The position numbers and the translations under genes were made by a program. The notes below the pieces were generated by a model. It was given only the letters and a program-made list of their open reading frames with translations. It did no database searches and was not told the origin of the DNA. This document shows, piece by piece, positions 48,726-61,932 of a stretch of 64,000 bases of DNA (the first letter of the stretch is position 1; every line of letters begins with the position of its first letter). This DNA comes from Luscinia megarhynchos (Eukaryota > Chordata > Aves > Passeriformes > Turdidae), in the NCBI GenBank assembly GCA_034336665.1, contig CM067570.1:9818002-9882001 (forward strand), written 5' to 3'.

Positions 48726-51700
48726 AAGGGGTTAAAACCTTGCTTTGGGGATTTTGCTGTAAGCAGCACCCCTTGAACTTGCTATTATCCTCCTGCCAGC
48801 TCCTCCAGACCTGTCCAAAAACATGGGCGGATGATGTAGGTCTCTGAATTCAATGTAACCATGCCAGGTGCTTTCCTTTCCAGTATAAAATAGCTGTGCC
48901 TTTCCTGTGTTGCTTTTAAAGTGGTCACTACTTTCTAGCACTTGTGTCAGAAATGAATCATCCAGACTTATTCAAGGAAACCATCAGTTTTGCACTGAGA
49001 TTATCTGCTCTTGTATTCTGATTTACTGAGATTGTCTTTTTCAATTTAAGAAAAAAATGCATTTATAAATCCAAAACTTTGAATTCCTCCATTCAAAACA
49101 GCAACCAACAAACCAGCATGCTGCTTCACACCCCAACAACAAGTTTATCTGAAACATCAGATGTGTCATAGGCATTATCTTTACAACTTTTTTTTAAGTA
49201 ACAAGAACAAGCATTCTTTAGCCTCATGGCTTTTCTCAAGGTGCTGGTAACACACTATTCTATTTCTGAATAGAACATATTCCTAAAGTCCAAGCATTGC
49301 CTATAATAAAAAGATGCAGCGCTTTTTTGACATCTTGTGGCTACTGCCAAAAAGCATCAAACTATCTTCCTGTTAGGAGTTCATATTTATTCCTGAGAAA
49401 CAACATGGAGTGGGCAGAGCTGATAAATAATTCAATAGGGAAATACTCTTTTCCAACAGTTAGGAGAGCATGCACTCAGAATGGGAAGTATAGAAAAAAA
49501 AGCAGGAGAAAGGACAAAGTTGTGCTGGAAACTAATTCTTCAGGATGTCATGATGGCATTGACATGGTAAAACAGCTTCCTTCAAAATACACTTTTACAT
49601 CCTCATGGACTGCAGGGAAGCTTACACCAAGGGGCCTTGGTAAACTGGAGTGTCATAAAATGAAAAGTAAACCTGCATAGATTTCTCTAATTACCAAAGC
49701 CAGGTCTGTACCCAGTTTTCCTCCATGAGAAACTGCTGGTCAGGGGTGGGGTTTTATACCAATAGAGCTATAAATGCAGCCTCCCAGAGTAAGCCATGCT
49801 ATAGCATCACAGGATGATTACAGTGCTCACCTCTGCTCATGCAGACAGCTATCCAATCTGCAGCTACATTAAGGAGTGATGGATTGCTTTAGTAGCGCTG
49901 GTGGTGTTAGGAATGATACAGCTCCCCAAGAGAGAAGGCCTCAGAAAACTACCGTGGGTGTCTGGTGAACCCAGATGATGTGTCCTGCGCCAGGAATGAG
50001 CTGTAATCAGGGTTTGCTGCTGAAACCCACAGACTGAGGTCCCTGTTGCTCTGCAGAGCATAACACCAGCAACAAACACAGACAGTAAAGATTGCTGTGG
50101 GCTTGAGACAAAACAGAAACTTTTTTAAAATTAAAGAAAAAAGGCAAGAAAAAAGCAAGACCTCATCAACCTCGCATTCAGCAGACATAAAAACTGTTTT
50201 GTTTTCTATCAAGATCTAGTCTTAATCTGGTAAAATCAGGTCTCTTGCTCCATGAGACAGGCTTGGCAAAACCTTCCCTGCCCTGTTCCATGGGCAGGAC
50301 AAGGTTCAAGACCTCATAGCTCCTCAGTCATTCACTGCTTTCCAAATAAGCTTGCCATTAATTCCCCCATTCTCTCCCTCGAGTCCTACATACAAGCTGC
50401 ACAGCCATTAGTAACTATTAACTGAGACTAATCAAATACTTCAGCTGAGTTTGAATGTTGCTATTCAGTTTGGGATGTTTAAACATAATTACAGGCAGCA
50501 AGACTTTTTGACATGACAAATATTTTTTAATAACATTACCAGAATGGTTAGTTCTGTTTTCACTGTGAAAGCAAACAGAGCAATTCCAGCTGGAAAGTTA
50601 ACATTTATACTTGCAGTAGGATAAAAAAGACAGACTCCAGCAGCCATGCAGCCAAGGAAACAGCTTCCAGTAACCAGGGAGAGATGGTGCTTCCAGGGAC
50701 ACTCTCCTACTGCCAACTTTCCTGCAGTTCAGACTAGCAAACTATTAAGAATTTCTTGTACTAATAGTTCATTCCTTCTATCATCTCCCCCCCAATTCCT
50801 TCACAATATCCTGCTTCTCACACACCCTTTGGCATGTATCAAGTTTTGATGAAAATTATTATTTCTTCAGAAAAGGAAACACTGAGTTACTCAACAAGGC
50901 AAATCTTCCAACACTAAGATGACAGCCTACTGCTGAGCACAGAAGGTTCAGAAGGAGGAAGGTGCACACTAAAAACCTTTGCAATCAGAACCAACAACAA
51001 TAGAATTTCTTTCACTTGGGCTCATTGTTTAAATAGTATTCTACTGCAAGGAGTCTGGGCGCCTTTCAAATGTAAATATTTTACAAGAGAATACCATATG
51101 GGAGACCCAGCTGTTTGTTTTTATTAGGAAAAATTTAAATCCTTTCATTTCCCAAAGCTTTTTTTTTTTTTTAAAGCACAACTCATAGTTACATGCCAAC
51201 ATTTGAATTATCTTAATTCAAATGAATCCCTAAGTAGTTGCAGGAAGTGTTTGAAGTTGGGGCTTTGCAGTTGTTAAGTGCTTAAAGAAGTTGTAAAAGA
51301 AATCAAGGTTACAATATGTTTATGCATCAGTATTTTCCCATGTTTGATAAAAAAGCAAAATGCATTGGCTCTGTACACATTACTATAGGTGAGACATTTA
51401 GAGTTCAATAAGACACTTAAATAGGTACCTAAGCAATATCAAAAATAAACCTAACTAGCCCAAAGTCAGAGACCAGCAAAATCTTCAGAGTAGCAAATTC
51501 ACCTGGCAAATTAAGTATCTAATTTTGTTCACAGATAACTCAAATAAAACTTTGCAAGTTTCCTCAAATGTGTTGCTGCTTAGAATAATTTGCCAAGAAA
51601 TACTCATACAGTGAGTCAAGGCAGAAAAAAATTGCTTCTGTACCATCTTTAAAGCTCAAGACACACCAAGAGCCATGAGTAGGAACACAGCATCCACATC

Positions 51701-52530
51701 CCAGCACTTGTGCTCATGGGTCCCAGGAAGTCACTTGTTTTTTGATCGAGAACTTGTGCTGATTTCTAGAGACCAGAGAGAATATACACGGACATGTCTC
51801 ACCTTTTTTTATCCAACTAGCTTTTTGATTTTTATTCTCATACTTATGACAAGGAAAAAAAATTAATTACCTCATGAAGGAAGCTTCATTCTGGAGAACA
51901 TCCGTGCTGGAGAGCTATACTTGTTCAGCCCTAGGCCTGACCCCAGGAAAGACTGACATAACCAGAGGAATCTCACATAAGGGGGTATAAGACCCAGGCC
52001 CCTGACAAGGATTGCTTCTCCAGAATGCTTTTCCAGCAAAGAGTTTTCAGTTTTCTCTGAAACAAATTCTAATTAAATTGTTTTGCAAAATATTTTGCTG
52101 GAGTGCTTTTAATTGCCCTGTGAATCCATTTCTAATTTTGAACCCTACAACCTCCTGTGACAATGAATTCTCTGGTTTAATTATGTGTAGGGCAGAAAAA
52201 CTATTTTCTTCACTTAATGCTTCCCTGTCATGCAATGTGCCCTCCGACTTGGGAAATGTACTGTACCCTACATAGTCAACCAAGAATGAAGGTTCTAATG
52301 TGAGGTCCCAAAGTGCAGAAGCTGAAAAGTGCTGGGAGGTTCATCTCCAAGGCTGGGGAATCAATTGCTGCCTGGGGCTGTGCACTAGAGAGAGGTGGGG
52401 GATGAAAAGGGAAAGAAAATGTGGTTTTGGAGGAAACATGCTTATACATGAGAAAACATCAAGTTTTCTGTTAGCTAGCAGAGCCAGGTGAGCAGGGCTG
52501 CATATCAGAAAACAGCCACTGAACAGGCAG
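48726..52530. other. non-coding stretch, nothing recognised
   Basis: AT-rich with a run of 14 T residues at 51159-51172. A plus-strand frame of 127 codons (49297-49680) is Lys/Ser-rich and unrecognised. No transposon was assigned with confidence. Confidence 0.45.
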
Positions 52531-52576
52531 CAGTACAGGCTGCCCAAGCTGCTGCAGGTGAGCAGACCCTGTACTG
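52531..52576. repeat. compound inverted repeat
   Basis: CAGTACAGG (52531-52539) and CCTGTACTG (52568-52576) are exact complements. Between them a second hairpin, CTGCT (52549-52553) with AGCAG (52561-52565), encloses a seven-base loop. The whole could fold as a 46-base two-tier stem-loop. It overlaps a donor-like CAG|GTGAGC. No function is assigned. Confidence 0.75.
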
Positions 52577-55500
52577 TCCTAGGAAGGTTGTTATTTCCAC
52601 AAGTTACACCCACTTGGCACTCCCTGGACGAGGCTGTAATTCAGCACAGCACTTCTGCACTGGCCTGGAAGTAAGTTATGTTATGGACTGACCACACAGT
52701 AAACATTAATTATATCCCTAAATATGGCTGGCACTCATGGGTCAAGATGAGAAGTCCTCCTCCCAAAACAGGCAGGCTTGGTGCAGACCCTGCAGGAGAG
52801 CATGTGCTACAAAGCAATGACAATTTGCCTGGGGTGTATCTACATAAGGCAGATCTTACTGATGCTCATTTATCTCTCCACATGCTCTCTGGGATTGTAT
52901 TTTCTCACTGATGCAGACAAATTGTTCCTACAGTACCAACACAGCACTCTTCTATGAAGTAAAATCTCTTCCTGGGGGAAAGCTGAAACCCAAGTCACTT
53001 GGGCAGTACCTCCTCACACCTGCAATATTATAAACCACTAAAATAGCCCACCCTGCATGCTCCTCCTTATCACAGAACCCTCAAAAGAGCATCTGGAGGG
53101 TTTTCCTGAAGCAAGTGACAGCTGCAAAGCCTAGTAAGATCTAATCACACTTCAACCACTGCATCCTAACACTGATTTACACCAACAGGAAGAAATCCAC
53201 ACATCACAGCTTGTGTAGCAATGCCACTGAAAAGCCAGTCCACATGAGAGCCTTTGCCTTTTCAGTGGGTTTGTGTTTGAAATTCAGTGGTAGTATTCAG
53301 GACAGAAAAATTTTACAATATGAGGGAGAGGGATTTCTCTGGACAATTGGCAGTGGAGGGGTTACTGATGTTCTAATGTGTGCTCAAGGCAAGAGCTGAC
53401 TTTCTGACACTGTGCCCCAAACCATGTTGTTATAATAAAATCATTCAGGCATCAGTTGTGAGGTGGAAGATTACACTGAAATAGTACTCCCCAAACTGTA
53501 TCTTTTTCATTTGCATCACTTACTGTTGGGCATCTGAAAAGAAAGGATGGCTTATGTAAGAGACTTACCCATGTCTGGGAATGTTTTTCATTTCTCCTCC
53601 AACATAAAATCTTTCTTCTTATAAAGGGAAACCAATGCTTTTTCAAAACTGGACTATACAAATTCAGACATTTCCTCTTTCTGGTTGAAGTATTTTGTAA
53701 GCATAAAAGCAGTTACCACTTAAGCCCTATGTTCAGGTTGAGAAGCACAAATAATATTTTTGATATTAATGAAAAAACAACATCTGTGGGAAGGATAGGT
53801 CTCCAGAATGATCTCCTTTGCCTACAAATAACAAATCTATTCATTATGACATGGGGACCCTCTAAATTTAGTGCACATAGGAGTGATGCAGGACCTTACA
53901 AGTCTGTTTCTCCTGCCAACACAACCGGGCTGCACATTTGAGGCTGTGTTTGAAGAGGCTGCCCCAGATGTCACCCACTGGTGTAGCTACCACTGCCCTG
54001 CTGTGATGGTACCAAAACTACCACTAGGCTATGAGTGGCACCTGATGGCACAGGAACCTATCTGAGAGCTACTGCAGGTGAATTTATATCTTAGACACAG
54101 GAGAGATTCAGCATGTAACTAAACTGCCCTCCTTAACCACTGAACTGACTGCATTTGGGTATCAGCCTACTGAGTACACTTAGGCATTATTTCCCTTCCA
54201 AGCTGCCAGGCTGTATGCTAGCTCCATCTCAGTTCCTACCATCAACACTCTGAAAACTTGTATTCAAGTCTTTATTAGGACTGAAAAATATCAATAGAGA
54301 TTTAGTAAGGTTTCTTAATTCCATTTGCAGCTCAGCCCTGCTCCTCAATAGGAAACATCAGTTTTGTGTGCCGGCCACATCTCCTTTCCCAGCTCAGGAC
54401 AGAGTCAGGCTGAAGTTTCCATGAAAGCCAGGGAAGGTAAACCAGCATTAAGTTTCTAATGTAACAGCTTCAAAGCCATCACGGAAAAAATTGTTAGCAC
54501 AAGAGTTCCAAGTTTCTACGTAGGCCATTGCCCTCATATCCACTAGTATGCAATGACCAATCAGAGAAGTTCCTCCAAAAATAGAAAAATACATTTTGAA
54601 TTAATGATAAATTCACTACAAAATATTTTTAGCAAATTATTATTAATAGCATGTTCCCCACTTAGGATTTAAGTGCTATCAAATAAAAATAGGCTGCTGC
54701 TGCCAATTGGAAAAGTAGCTCCATATGTGTTTATTTGAGTTATAACAGCATTAGTGTCCAGGTGTAGGGGTTATATTTTTGGCAAGAAAAGCCTGAAAAC
54801 TTCTGGAAATACCTGATAAACACAAGAACAACTTGATATCCTGTCTCCCTGATGCCAGGCCACTATACTCCTCAGCTGCAGCAGTTAATGCAGTAAAACA
54901 CAGATTTCAAATGGCATTTTGACATGTGACTCTTTAAGGGCTTACCCGTGGGCAGCTATCAAAATACGTCCAAAGCTACACCACTCACTCCATAACCTGC
55001 GCCCACACAATCTACTTCATGGCCTGGCTGGCATAGTAAGGCTTTATTTATGAGATTCTGGCTACTGATATCAGTGGAAAACAAAAGTCTAATTTTCTGA
55101 TGCATCTAGACCCTCAATTCTTACTTATTTCTGTAGGGAGCTAGGAGCATAAAAAAGTTTGGCACTTAAATATACTCTCAAATCTGGATGCCAGGCAGCT
55201 AGCACCTGTACAGGACCTGGGAAAGACCTCAGACCCTCTTTAAGGCTTTTGGTGTCACCAAATTATGAATAAATAAAATTATCAGAGTTATTACTTTGCC
55301 TGCTGTCATTAGCTCATCTGTTTCATTGATCTCAAACACCAGGAATGCAACAGCACTGAAATTATAAGGGAAGGGAAAAATGAAACTCCAGTTGAAGCTT
55401 CAAAATAAGGCAAGGACCTGGGGAGTATATTATGCTAACACATGACACAGCATCATTCATACAAATGACAGAAAGAAGTGAAGCTGGAGAGAACAATTCC

Positions 55501-55854
55501 CCAGTGTGCAATACATTTTTGTTAGTTCAAATTATAGATGATATAGTTAACAGTTATTACTCCAGGAAAAGAGATACCATGAGGCCAGACTCTCATGAGC
55601 TGGTGTAGTACCAAGTCTTCCCCAACTGATTAAAGAGATGGTAAAAGCTTTCTTCCCAATCCGTAATGACTTTTTCTAAAAATAATTTTTTTAAAAAACC
55701 TTAAATCATAGATTTACAGATCCTCTCTATTTAATCACTGTAAATGTCACCGAAATATCAGACAAGATACCTGTATGACAAGAGGGAATCAATTTTGCAT
55801 CTTTCCCCAGAGTGTCTTTGGTTTTCAGTTTAAATTGTCAAACTGGTATCAACT
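52577..55854. other. non-coding stretch, nothing recognised
   Basis: AT-rich. The repeat-free block at about 54560-54770 (GAATTAATGATAAATTC, TTATTATTAATAGC, CCAATTGG) could be a conserved non-coding element but this is untested. No gene or transposon was assigned. Confidence 0.45.
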
Positions 55855-55899
55855 TTCTCCAGGCTAGATGATGTTATAATTAAATACCCTATGATTCTC
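55855..55899 (+). mobile_element. CR1 LINE terminal fragment
   Basis: AGGCTAGATGATGTTATAAT then TAAATACCCTATGATTCT follows the layout of the CR1 3' end (GGACTAGATGATCT, a spacer of the AGGTCCCTTCCAACC type, then CTATGATTCT). Upstream, GACAAGAGGGAATC near 55780 may be part of the same element (family: GACAAGAGGAAATG) but the intervening sequence is not recognisable. Confidence 0.45.
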
Positions 55900-57030
55900 A
55901 AGCCCTCCTGATGCCAGTCCCTCCTTTCCATCCAGCATCTCAAGGACAGAACTGGAATAGAGCAGGACACACAGCTGATGCTGGGAGCCCTGCACAGGCA
56001 CTAGGCACCAGATTTTGCTGCCAAGTGACCAGAGGGGTGCTTGTCTCCCCCCAAAATTGCCTCTTCATCAGAACACATTCACAAAGGTAATAAGTAGGAC
56101 ACAATCTGCCTCTGTTTGTGTCAGTGTTTAATAGCTCCATCATTATGCTGTGAATTTGCCCTGGTTGTTTACCTCTGAGTGGGAGCACGACTTGGGCACT
56201 GCAGTTATAATGATGCCAATTTGTAACATTCTCCTGATGCTGATAGTTGATGGTAAAGTTTTGGGGAAAAGTTTCTTTACTACATGATAGAGTTATTCTT
56301 CTGCCATTAATATTACACCCTTTGACAGTTATGGTTTACTAACAGTAGCTTCAGAATTGACATCTTGACTGATCCTTTGTCATGATTTTATCTTCACAAG
56401 GTGCAAGCAGTCATGTAATTCCAGTCTGGCAGCTACAGGTAATCATTCAGCAAATCATACTGCTAGCCAAGAACAAACAGGGAATATTACACCAGTAAAT
56501 CTCATCCATTACAAGAGGCAGCATGGATGTGTTGTGCTACACAGTTTTTGCAGTAAATTCGCAGCAGTGAAAGTGAGGAATTTGACCCCCATTGAAAGAG
56601 GCTCTTAAAAAAAGAAGTGAAACATCCAAAATATCATCATGCCTTGTGCACACAGCTCCACCAAAATAATACAGATCCTTGATCAGAAGTGCAAACTGAA
56701 AAGCCTGTGCAGTGAGACACACCACAAACTGTTAATCGTTAAATGAGCAATTGCTGAACTTGTTAATTTCTAAAAGAGATGAAAGGAATCTCATCTTCTT
56801 TATCCACAATTTAACAAGCAAAACAAATCTCTGAGCATTACAACATTAGGTGCAATCAACCCACCAGACAGCATTAAGTTAAAACAATAGCTCAGATATC
56901 ACTAAGCCTCTTACAGTTCAGTCAAATCCAGACTTATTTGGATTACATGGTAGTTTGGGAAATACTGTAGTAAGGATCATTTAACTTCCAACCAAACCCA
57001 AAGAATATGAATTTTTTCTTCCATTACAAG
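55900..57030. other. non-coding stretch, nothing recognised
   Basis: Mixed composition, short frames only, no repeat or RNA gene recognised. Confidence 0.5.
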
Positions 57031-57060
57031 GGAAAAAAAAAGAAAAAAAAAAGAAGAAAG
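57031..57060. repeat. A-rich purine tract
   Basis: Thirty purines, mostly A with single G interruptions (GGAAAAAAAAAG-type units). Confidence 0.85.
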
Positions 57061-60000
57061 GATTGCATCAGCCTTCTATAAAATTGCTCAACTGAACCAA
57101 CTTGTAGCCAGCCTGGACGCTTATGACTGCATCTCTGTGCCAAGCCATGTTTGAATAATGGTCTCTGTCTGCTGTTTCTGAGGCTGAGGACACTCAAGAG
57201 GCAAGGGAAGTTACTTATTTCAGAAAAAAAGTACATCTCATCTTGTTCAGCAATAGCCCATATTGGCCCTGATCTATGGGTCTGGAGACAGAACCTAGAT
57301 GACTAGGGAAAGCACTGATGAGACTTGAAGAAAGGCTTGTCACAGCCTTCTGTGCTTTCAAGCTGCTTTAGTCGCCCACAAATTTTGAGACCTGGGACAG
57401 GAAGTCCATCAAAAAGAGAGAGAACGGCAAGCCCACCCATCCCAGAGAGCTGGAAGCTCAACATCTGGCTCTACATCCTGGATGCTCCAGTAATGGGCAT
57501 GCACATGTGCAAAGCAGACCCAAAGTCTTTCATTAGCATTAGCAACAAACATCTCCATCTCCATTTATGCCAACAAGGACTGCAGAGATTCAGCATGTCT
57601 GACAGTAGGCATGTGTTAAAGACACATCCATATATGGATTTAAATGTCTAAGTTTTTTAGAATGCTGTGCTGAAAATATTGGCCCTTTCTCCTTGTAACT
57701 GTTAGCACCCGATAACTCTTTAGATTGAAGTAAGAGATTTCCTTTTTACTTCATTCTTATGACAATGTGGCACTGCTGGCTTCAAATGAACTACAAGAGA
57801 GTAAATCCAAGTGTTAACAGTGAAAATTTAGGCCCTAAAATTATATTTAGTAACTAAACATTGTTGAAGTAAAGAAACCAGAAGACTTGCCTAGGAGAAC
57901 AACTTAACCAGCACTGTCTGTACTTTTGCTGGGTTGTAAAGGCCAACTTGTGGATTTTGTGACAAAACTCAGCTTGAAGCTATTAATTTTCCAACATGAC
58001 ACACTGTGATGTTGATCTAAAAGTCATGAATTAGGAGATGGAAAGAATTCCTGACTTTCAGATTCCATCACATATTTTCATGGTGGGGTAAAAAAGAAAA
58101 AAGTTTGGTTCTTCTCATCAGAGAACTATTGTGATTTTGAGAGAGAACTTTCCTGATGTTCAGGATTGCCATCTTCCCTGTGTGGTGTCAGTCAGCCTTG
58201 CACTGTGACTCTGCAACAGGACTACTTGGCTTGTACAGCTGCTAAGAACCACTACAAAATGACACTGAGGTTAAAAGTAAAGTAGCACCCCTGCAAACTC
58301 CACCTCAAGTTGAAAGCCAAATTCTTTTTGTTTTCTGGCTCATGCATCATCAGTAACAATACAAATCCTTTCAGTTCCAGAGCTGTGTAAATCCATTACT
58401 CATGTCTCCTGTGTCATCTGGCCAATACCATTTCCTTTCTGGGGTTGTACATGTGTCACTGGAAGCATAATTTGAAGACAATAAGTTTATACAGGTGGCT
58501 TTGCAAGATAAATGCAGGTAACAGTAGTTCTGATAGTGCAGAAACAAGGGAAACTTTCAGGATTTTTGGCTGGGCTTGTAGAGCAGAGTAACAAACTCCC
58601 AAAGATCTGACTCTTGCTATGTGCAGTGAGCAGATCTCCAGGGCAAGACAAGTCAATGTCATTTCTTTACAAAGAGCTGTATCCTCATCACTGGGAATGT
58701 CATGGCCTGAAGGAAAGGAAACAAGGAAGGCTTACAGCAGCACAAGGGAAGTGTCGAAATACCCACATAACTTTGCCACTGTGTTTGCCAGGGATGTGCT
58801 AAGGTCTTTCATTCAGATCACAGAGCTGTGCCAGTTGCAAGGGTTTCATGTCAATGCAATTAAACCAGGACAACTGCTGATGAGGCTGTGGATGCAGCAT
58901 TTCTAAGTAAAAAAAAGGTAAAACTGCTTGACAGATTTTTGCTAGTCTTTTCCAAGGCAGGGTGAGCACAGCTGCTCTGGTAGAGGTGCATCTGTGCAAG
59001 GGCCTTTGGTCAGAAGAGCTGTGATGGATACAGGAGCTCAGCAGTGACAATCACATGGCATTGAGGCTCCAAATAGTCCAGGAAGTGACTGAAAACCTCA
59101 CATCAAAAAATTCACATCTTTCCCCGCTGGCTTTCTGAGCAATGAACCATCACCTCCAAGACCAGTTTATCCTCAGGCCATGCTAAGTGGGAGTGCTGGC
59201 ATGGCAAGTACACGTGAACAGCCCAGAGCTGCTCCCAAAGAAGTTGGTGACAAAGTTCCCAGTGATCTTGATGGAAACAGAAGCTGGCACAAAATGCTGC
59301 AAGTCATTGGATGATCTCACTGTGACAGTACTCTAAACAAATCAATATTTAGGTTGAATTTCATTTTGCAAATTGAATCAAGGATTCAATTTCTCTGTCT
59401 TGCAGGAATTGTCCTGGCCTTACAAGATACCAGAAGAAGAAAAAGAAATAACTCAAATATGCCTCATAATCATTTGCATGTATTCTAGGACCACAACCAC
59501 TAAAATTCCTTAACCACACATTTAACACTATTGCAGGGCATTAGTATAAAGATTGATTAATTGTGCATTTCATATTATATCATAGTGATTTATTTTAAGC
59601 GTCTCTTAAACTTCAAACTCACAGTGATTACAGTGCTCAGATTTGGGGAAGTTATGATAAAATACTCCCCGCCCTCTCCAGCCCCCACTGGGAGGAAGAC
59701 CTATCTGGGATTCTATAAACTCAAATGGTACTCTGGGTGTTTACTTCAGCAATTTGGCCCAAAGTGTATAGTACAGCTCAGGATGGGAAATAGGAACAGC
59801 ATGTTCCAGCCTGGAAAGCAGGTCTGAAGGACATCAAACCACTCCTTACTCATACTTAGATTGAAACAGCTGATATTGGGAGTGTCCTGAGCACTTTTAC
59901 TCACTCAACCCCTGCTGGAAAATCATATGATCTGCCGGGGAGGAATGTCAATTTTAAATCACAGTGTAAGCAAACATTTTTAGAAAGAGATCAGTTCTGA

Positions 60001-60593
60001 CGGGTTGGACACAGGGCTGCTGAAAGCCATCAGGTCAGTGATGGAGGTGTTACCCCAGCACTGCACCCCAGCAGCCCTTTGGTAAGGTGTTCACCTGCCC
60101 TCATTCCCCATGTTCCAAAGGGCAATGAGATGTACTGAGTTTAATGGACAAGAGGAATTCATTACTGTCCAGGTTCTTCCCTTAGTTAGTTTGCAACTCT
60201 GATCTCACCATCAGTCTTGGCTGCAAACATGAACAGTTGTCTCACTCACTGTTCAATTATCAGACCTCGGGAAACCAAAATACTTTCCCAACGTTAGAAG
60301 AATCAGAGACATAATATTAAAAATAACCGGGACCATATTTACTGCTATTTGATTTAGAGCTGGCTCTACCCACCTGCTTCCTTCCTGCTCCCAGCTTCAA
60401 TAAAACACTTCATTCATCTTTGTTTCCTCGAGGTCCCCATACATCATAGGTTACATTCCAGTCCATGTTTCCTTGGTTTGATTTTTATGATTACTTATCA
60501 GCTATATTTTCAGATGATTCAGTGAACTTCACTCTTCTATCCTTTTAGAAATTGATGAGAGCTAAAACAACTTTTGCTATTAAAAGCACAGCC
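57061..60593. other. non-coding stretch, nothing recognised
   Basis: About 3.5 kb with short overlapping frames (up to about 108 codons). I recognise no transposon remnant, splice-bounded segment or RNA gene. Confidence 0.5.
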
Positions 60594-60614
60594 AAAAAAA
60601 AAAAAAAAAAAAAA
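60594..60614. repeat. poly(A) run
   Basis: Twenty-one A residues, the longest homopolymer in the window. The upstream sequence is not recognisable as a retroposed gene or SINE. Confidence 0.9.
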
Positions 60615-61217
60615 GAACATTTTACTTTGGAGAGAATCCATTTGGATGCAGTCACTCCCTTCTAGAAGCCCTAAACAGCTTGATCCAGGAGACCTGCTAA
60701 AAGGAAACGTAATTTCTACTTATAGCAAGCTGAAGAAGGAACTTTTCCCTTGGAGATTACATCACTTTGATTGGATGTTATGTTTTCCATCCTGATCTCT
60801 CTAGTAAAGTGAAACTGTAGGAGAAATATATTGCTCACTGAAAAGCTGCATCCAGAACTACTGCAAAACAGGGAGAAAAGTACCAAAGGAAATAGAAACC
60901 ACTTAAGCAAAATTCTTCTCTGATTCACCCCTATATGGCCAGATTCAGTTGGAAAGAGCTGACTACAGTACAGGAAAGATAAATTCCATAACATTTTACT
61001 TTGCATATTAACTGTTTAAAATGTTCAAAAATAAACTCAAAAGACAAAACAATTCCTGCACGAAATCAAGAACAAGTAACCAGCTGAAATCCACTAACAT
61101 TACAAAACATTTATTTTTGTTTATACCATGTACATGGAAATAGAGCACACTGCAAACACCACTATGAGGCAATAAGAAGGTTGCACAAAATAGCATTCAA
61201 AAATCAGGAAATTCCAG
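60615..61217. other. non-coding stretch, nothing recognised
   Basis: AT-rich, short frames only. Confidence 0.5.
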
Positions 61218-61245
61218 AATTAAGGTTACCCAGGCAACCTTAATT
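61218..61245. repeat. perfect inverted repeat, 10-bp arms
   Basis: AATTAAGGTT (61218-61227) and AACCTTAATT (61236-61245) are exact complements around the eight-base loop ACCCAGGC. No gene lies beside it. Confidence 0.9.
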
Positions 61246-61751
61246 TTACCCCCCGTGCATATGCATTTTTACAGCACAGCCCTTCAATACACCATAGCAT
61301 TCCATTTCTCAAGTAGTATCCCATACAGAAGAAAGCTCCTAGCAGCAAATGCCAATTTGTCATGTTGTACATGTTGGTGGTTTTTCCTATAGGGAGGAAG
61401 CAGTTGTTAAGTTGTAGTGTTTCTTATTGCAACAATGAATTAATTTCACTCAAAATTTAGCACAAAAATATACCTTGGAAGATAGAAGAGGATTTTTATC
61501 CTAACATAAAGTTTGATACTAACATATTTAAAATAAATATACCTGTGTTGTCAATGTCATATTTGTTCACAGGTAAATTCATGCTCTTCTGTGCTAAACA
61601 AATACCATGTTTGACCTGAAGTCAAAAAAGAATGGGATATTGCCCAGAAGAGATTAGACTAATTAGTTGAGATAAATCCAGAACTTGGGAAGGAGTTTTC
61701 CAAGGAATACACCAGCTCCTGTGAATCAACCACTTTCCCTTATCTTCCTAT
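61246..61751. other. non-coding stretch, nothing recognised
   Basis: AT-rich, with no recognised element. Confidence 0.5.
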
Positions 61752-61877
61752 TTACATTACAAGCTCTTTGGGGCAAGCTTCCTCTCCAAGTACCTGTTCA
61801 TACAGTGCACAGCATATTTAAGCTCAGTCAAATAATAATGAATATATATTATACAAATAATAATTTAAAAATATCAA
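61752..61877 (+). mobile_element. ancient amniote retroposon 3' tail
   Basis: ATTACAAGCTCTTTGGGGCA, then TTCCTCTCCAAGTACCTG, then CATACAGTGCACAGCATATTT and a tail rich in AATAATAAT. This matches the 3' part of old retroposons common in reptile and bird genomes (TGTAAGCTCTTTGGGGCAGG, a GTACAGCGCCTAGCAC block, then AATAATAATAAT). The 5' body is not recognisable. Confidence 0.5.
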
Positions 61878-61880
61878 GGA

Positions 61881-61932
61881 GGAAAAAAATCAGAAAAAAA
61901 AACCACCAAAAAAACCCCACCACACCAAAAAA
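61881..61932. repeat. A/C-rich low-complexity tract
   Basis: A runs broken by CC and CACC units; the third such tract in the window. Confidence 0.85.

Noticed and set aside
51455..51500. Possible reverse-strand MIR core (AACTAGCCCAAAGTCAGAGA)
   Set aside because: Only one short block is similar and the neighbouring MIR blocks are absent.
59185..59216. GAGTGCTGGCATGGCAAGTAC, resembling GAGTGCTGGCATCACAAGTAC at 47122-47143
   Set aside because: About 20 bases of similarity with unrelated flanks; too little to call a shared repeat family.
59305..59335. TTGGATGATCTCACTGTGACA as a possible CR1 end
   Set aside because: It lacks the CTATGATTCT terminus and any upstream CR1 landmark.
60541..60614. 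Processed pseudogene or SINE ending in a 21-base poly(A)
   Set aside because: No recognisable gene or SINE body, poly(A) signal or target-site duplication was seen next to the run.
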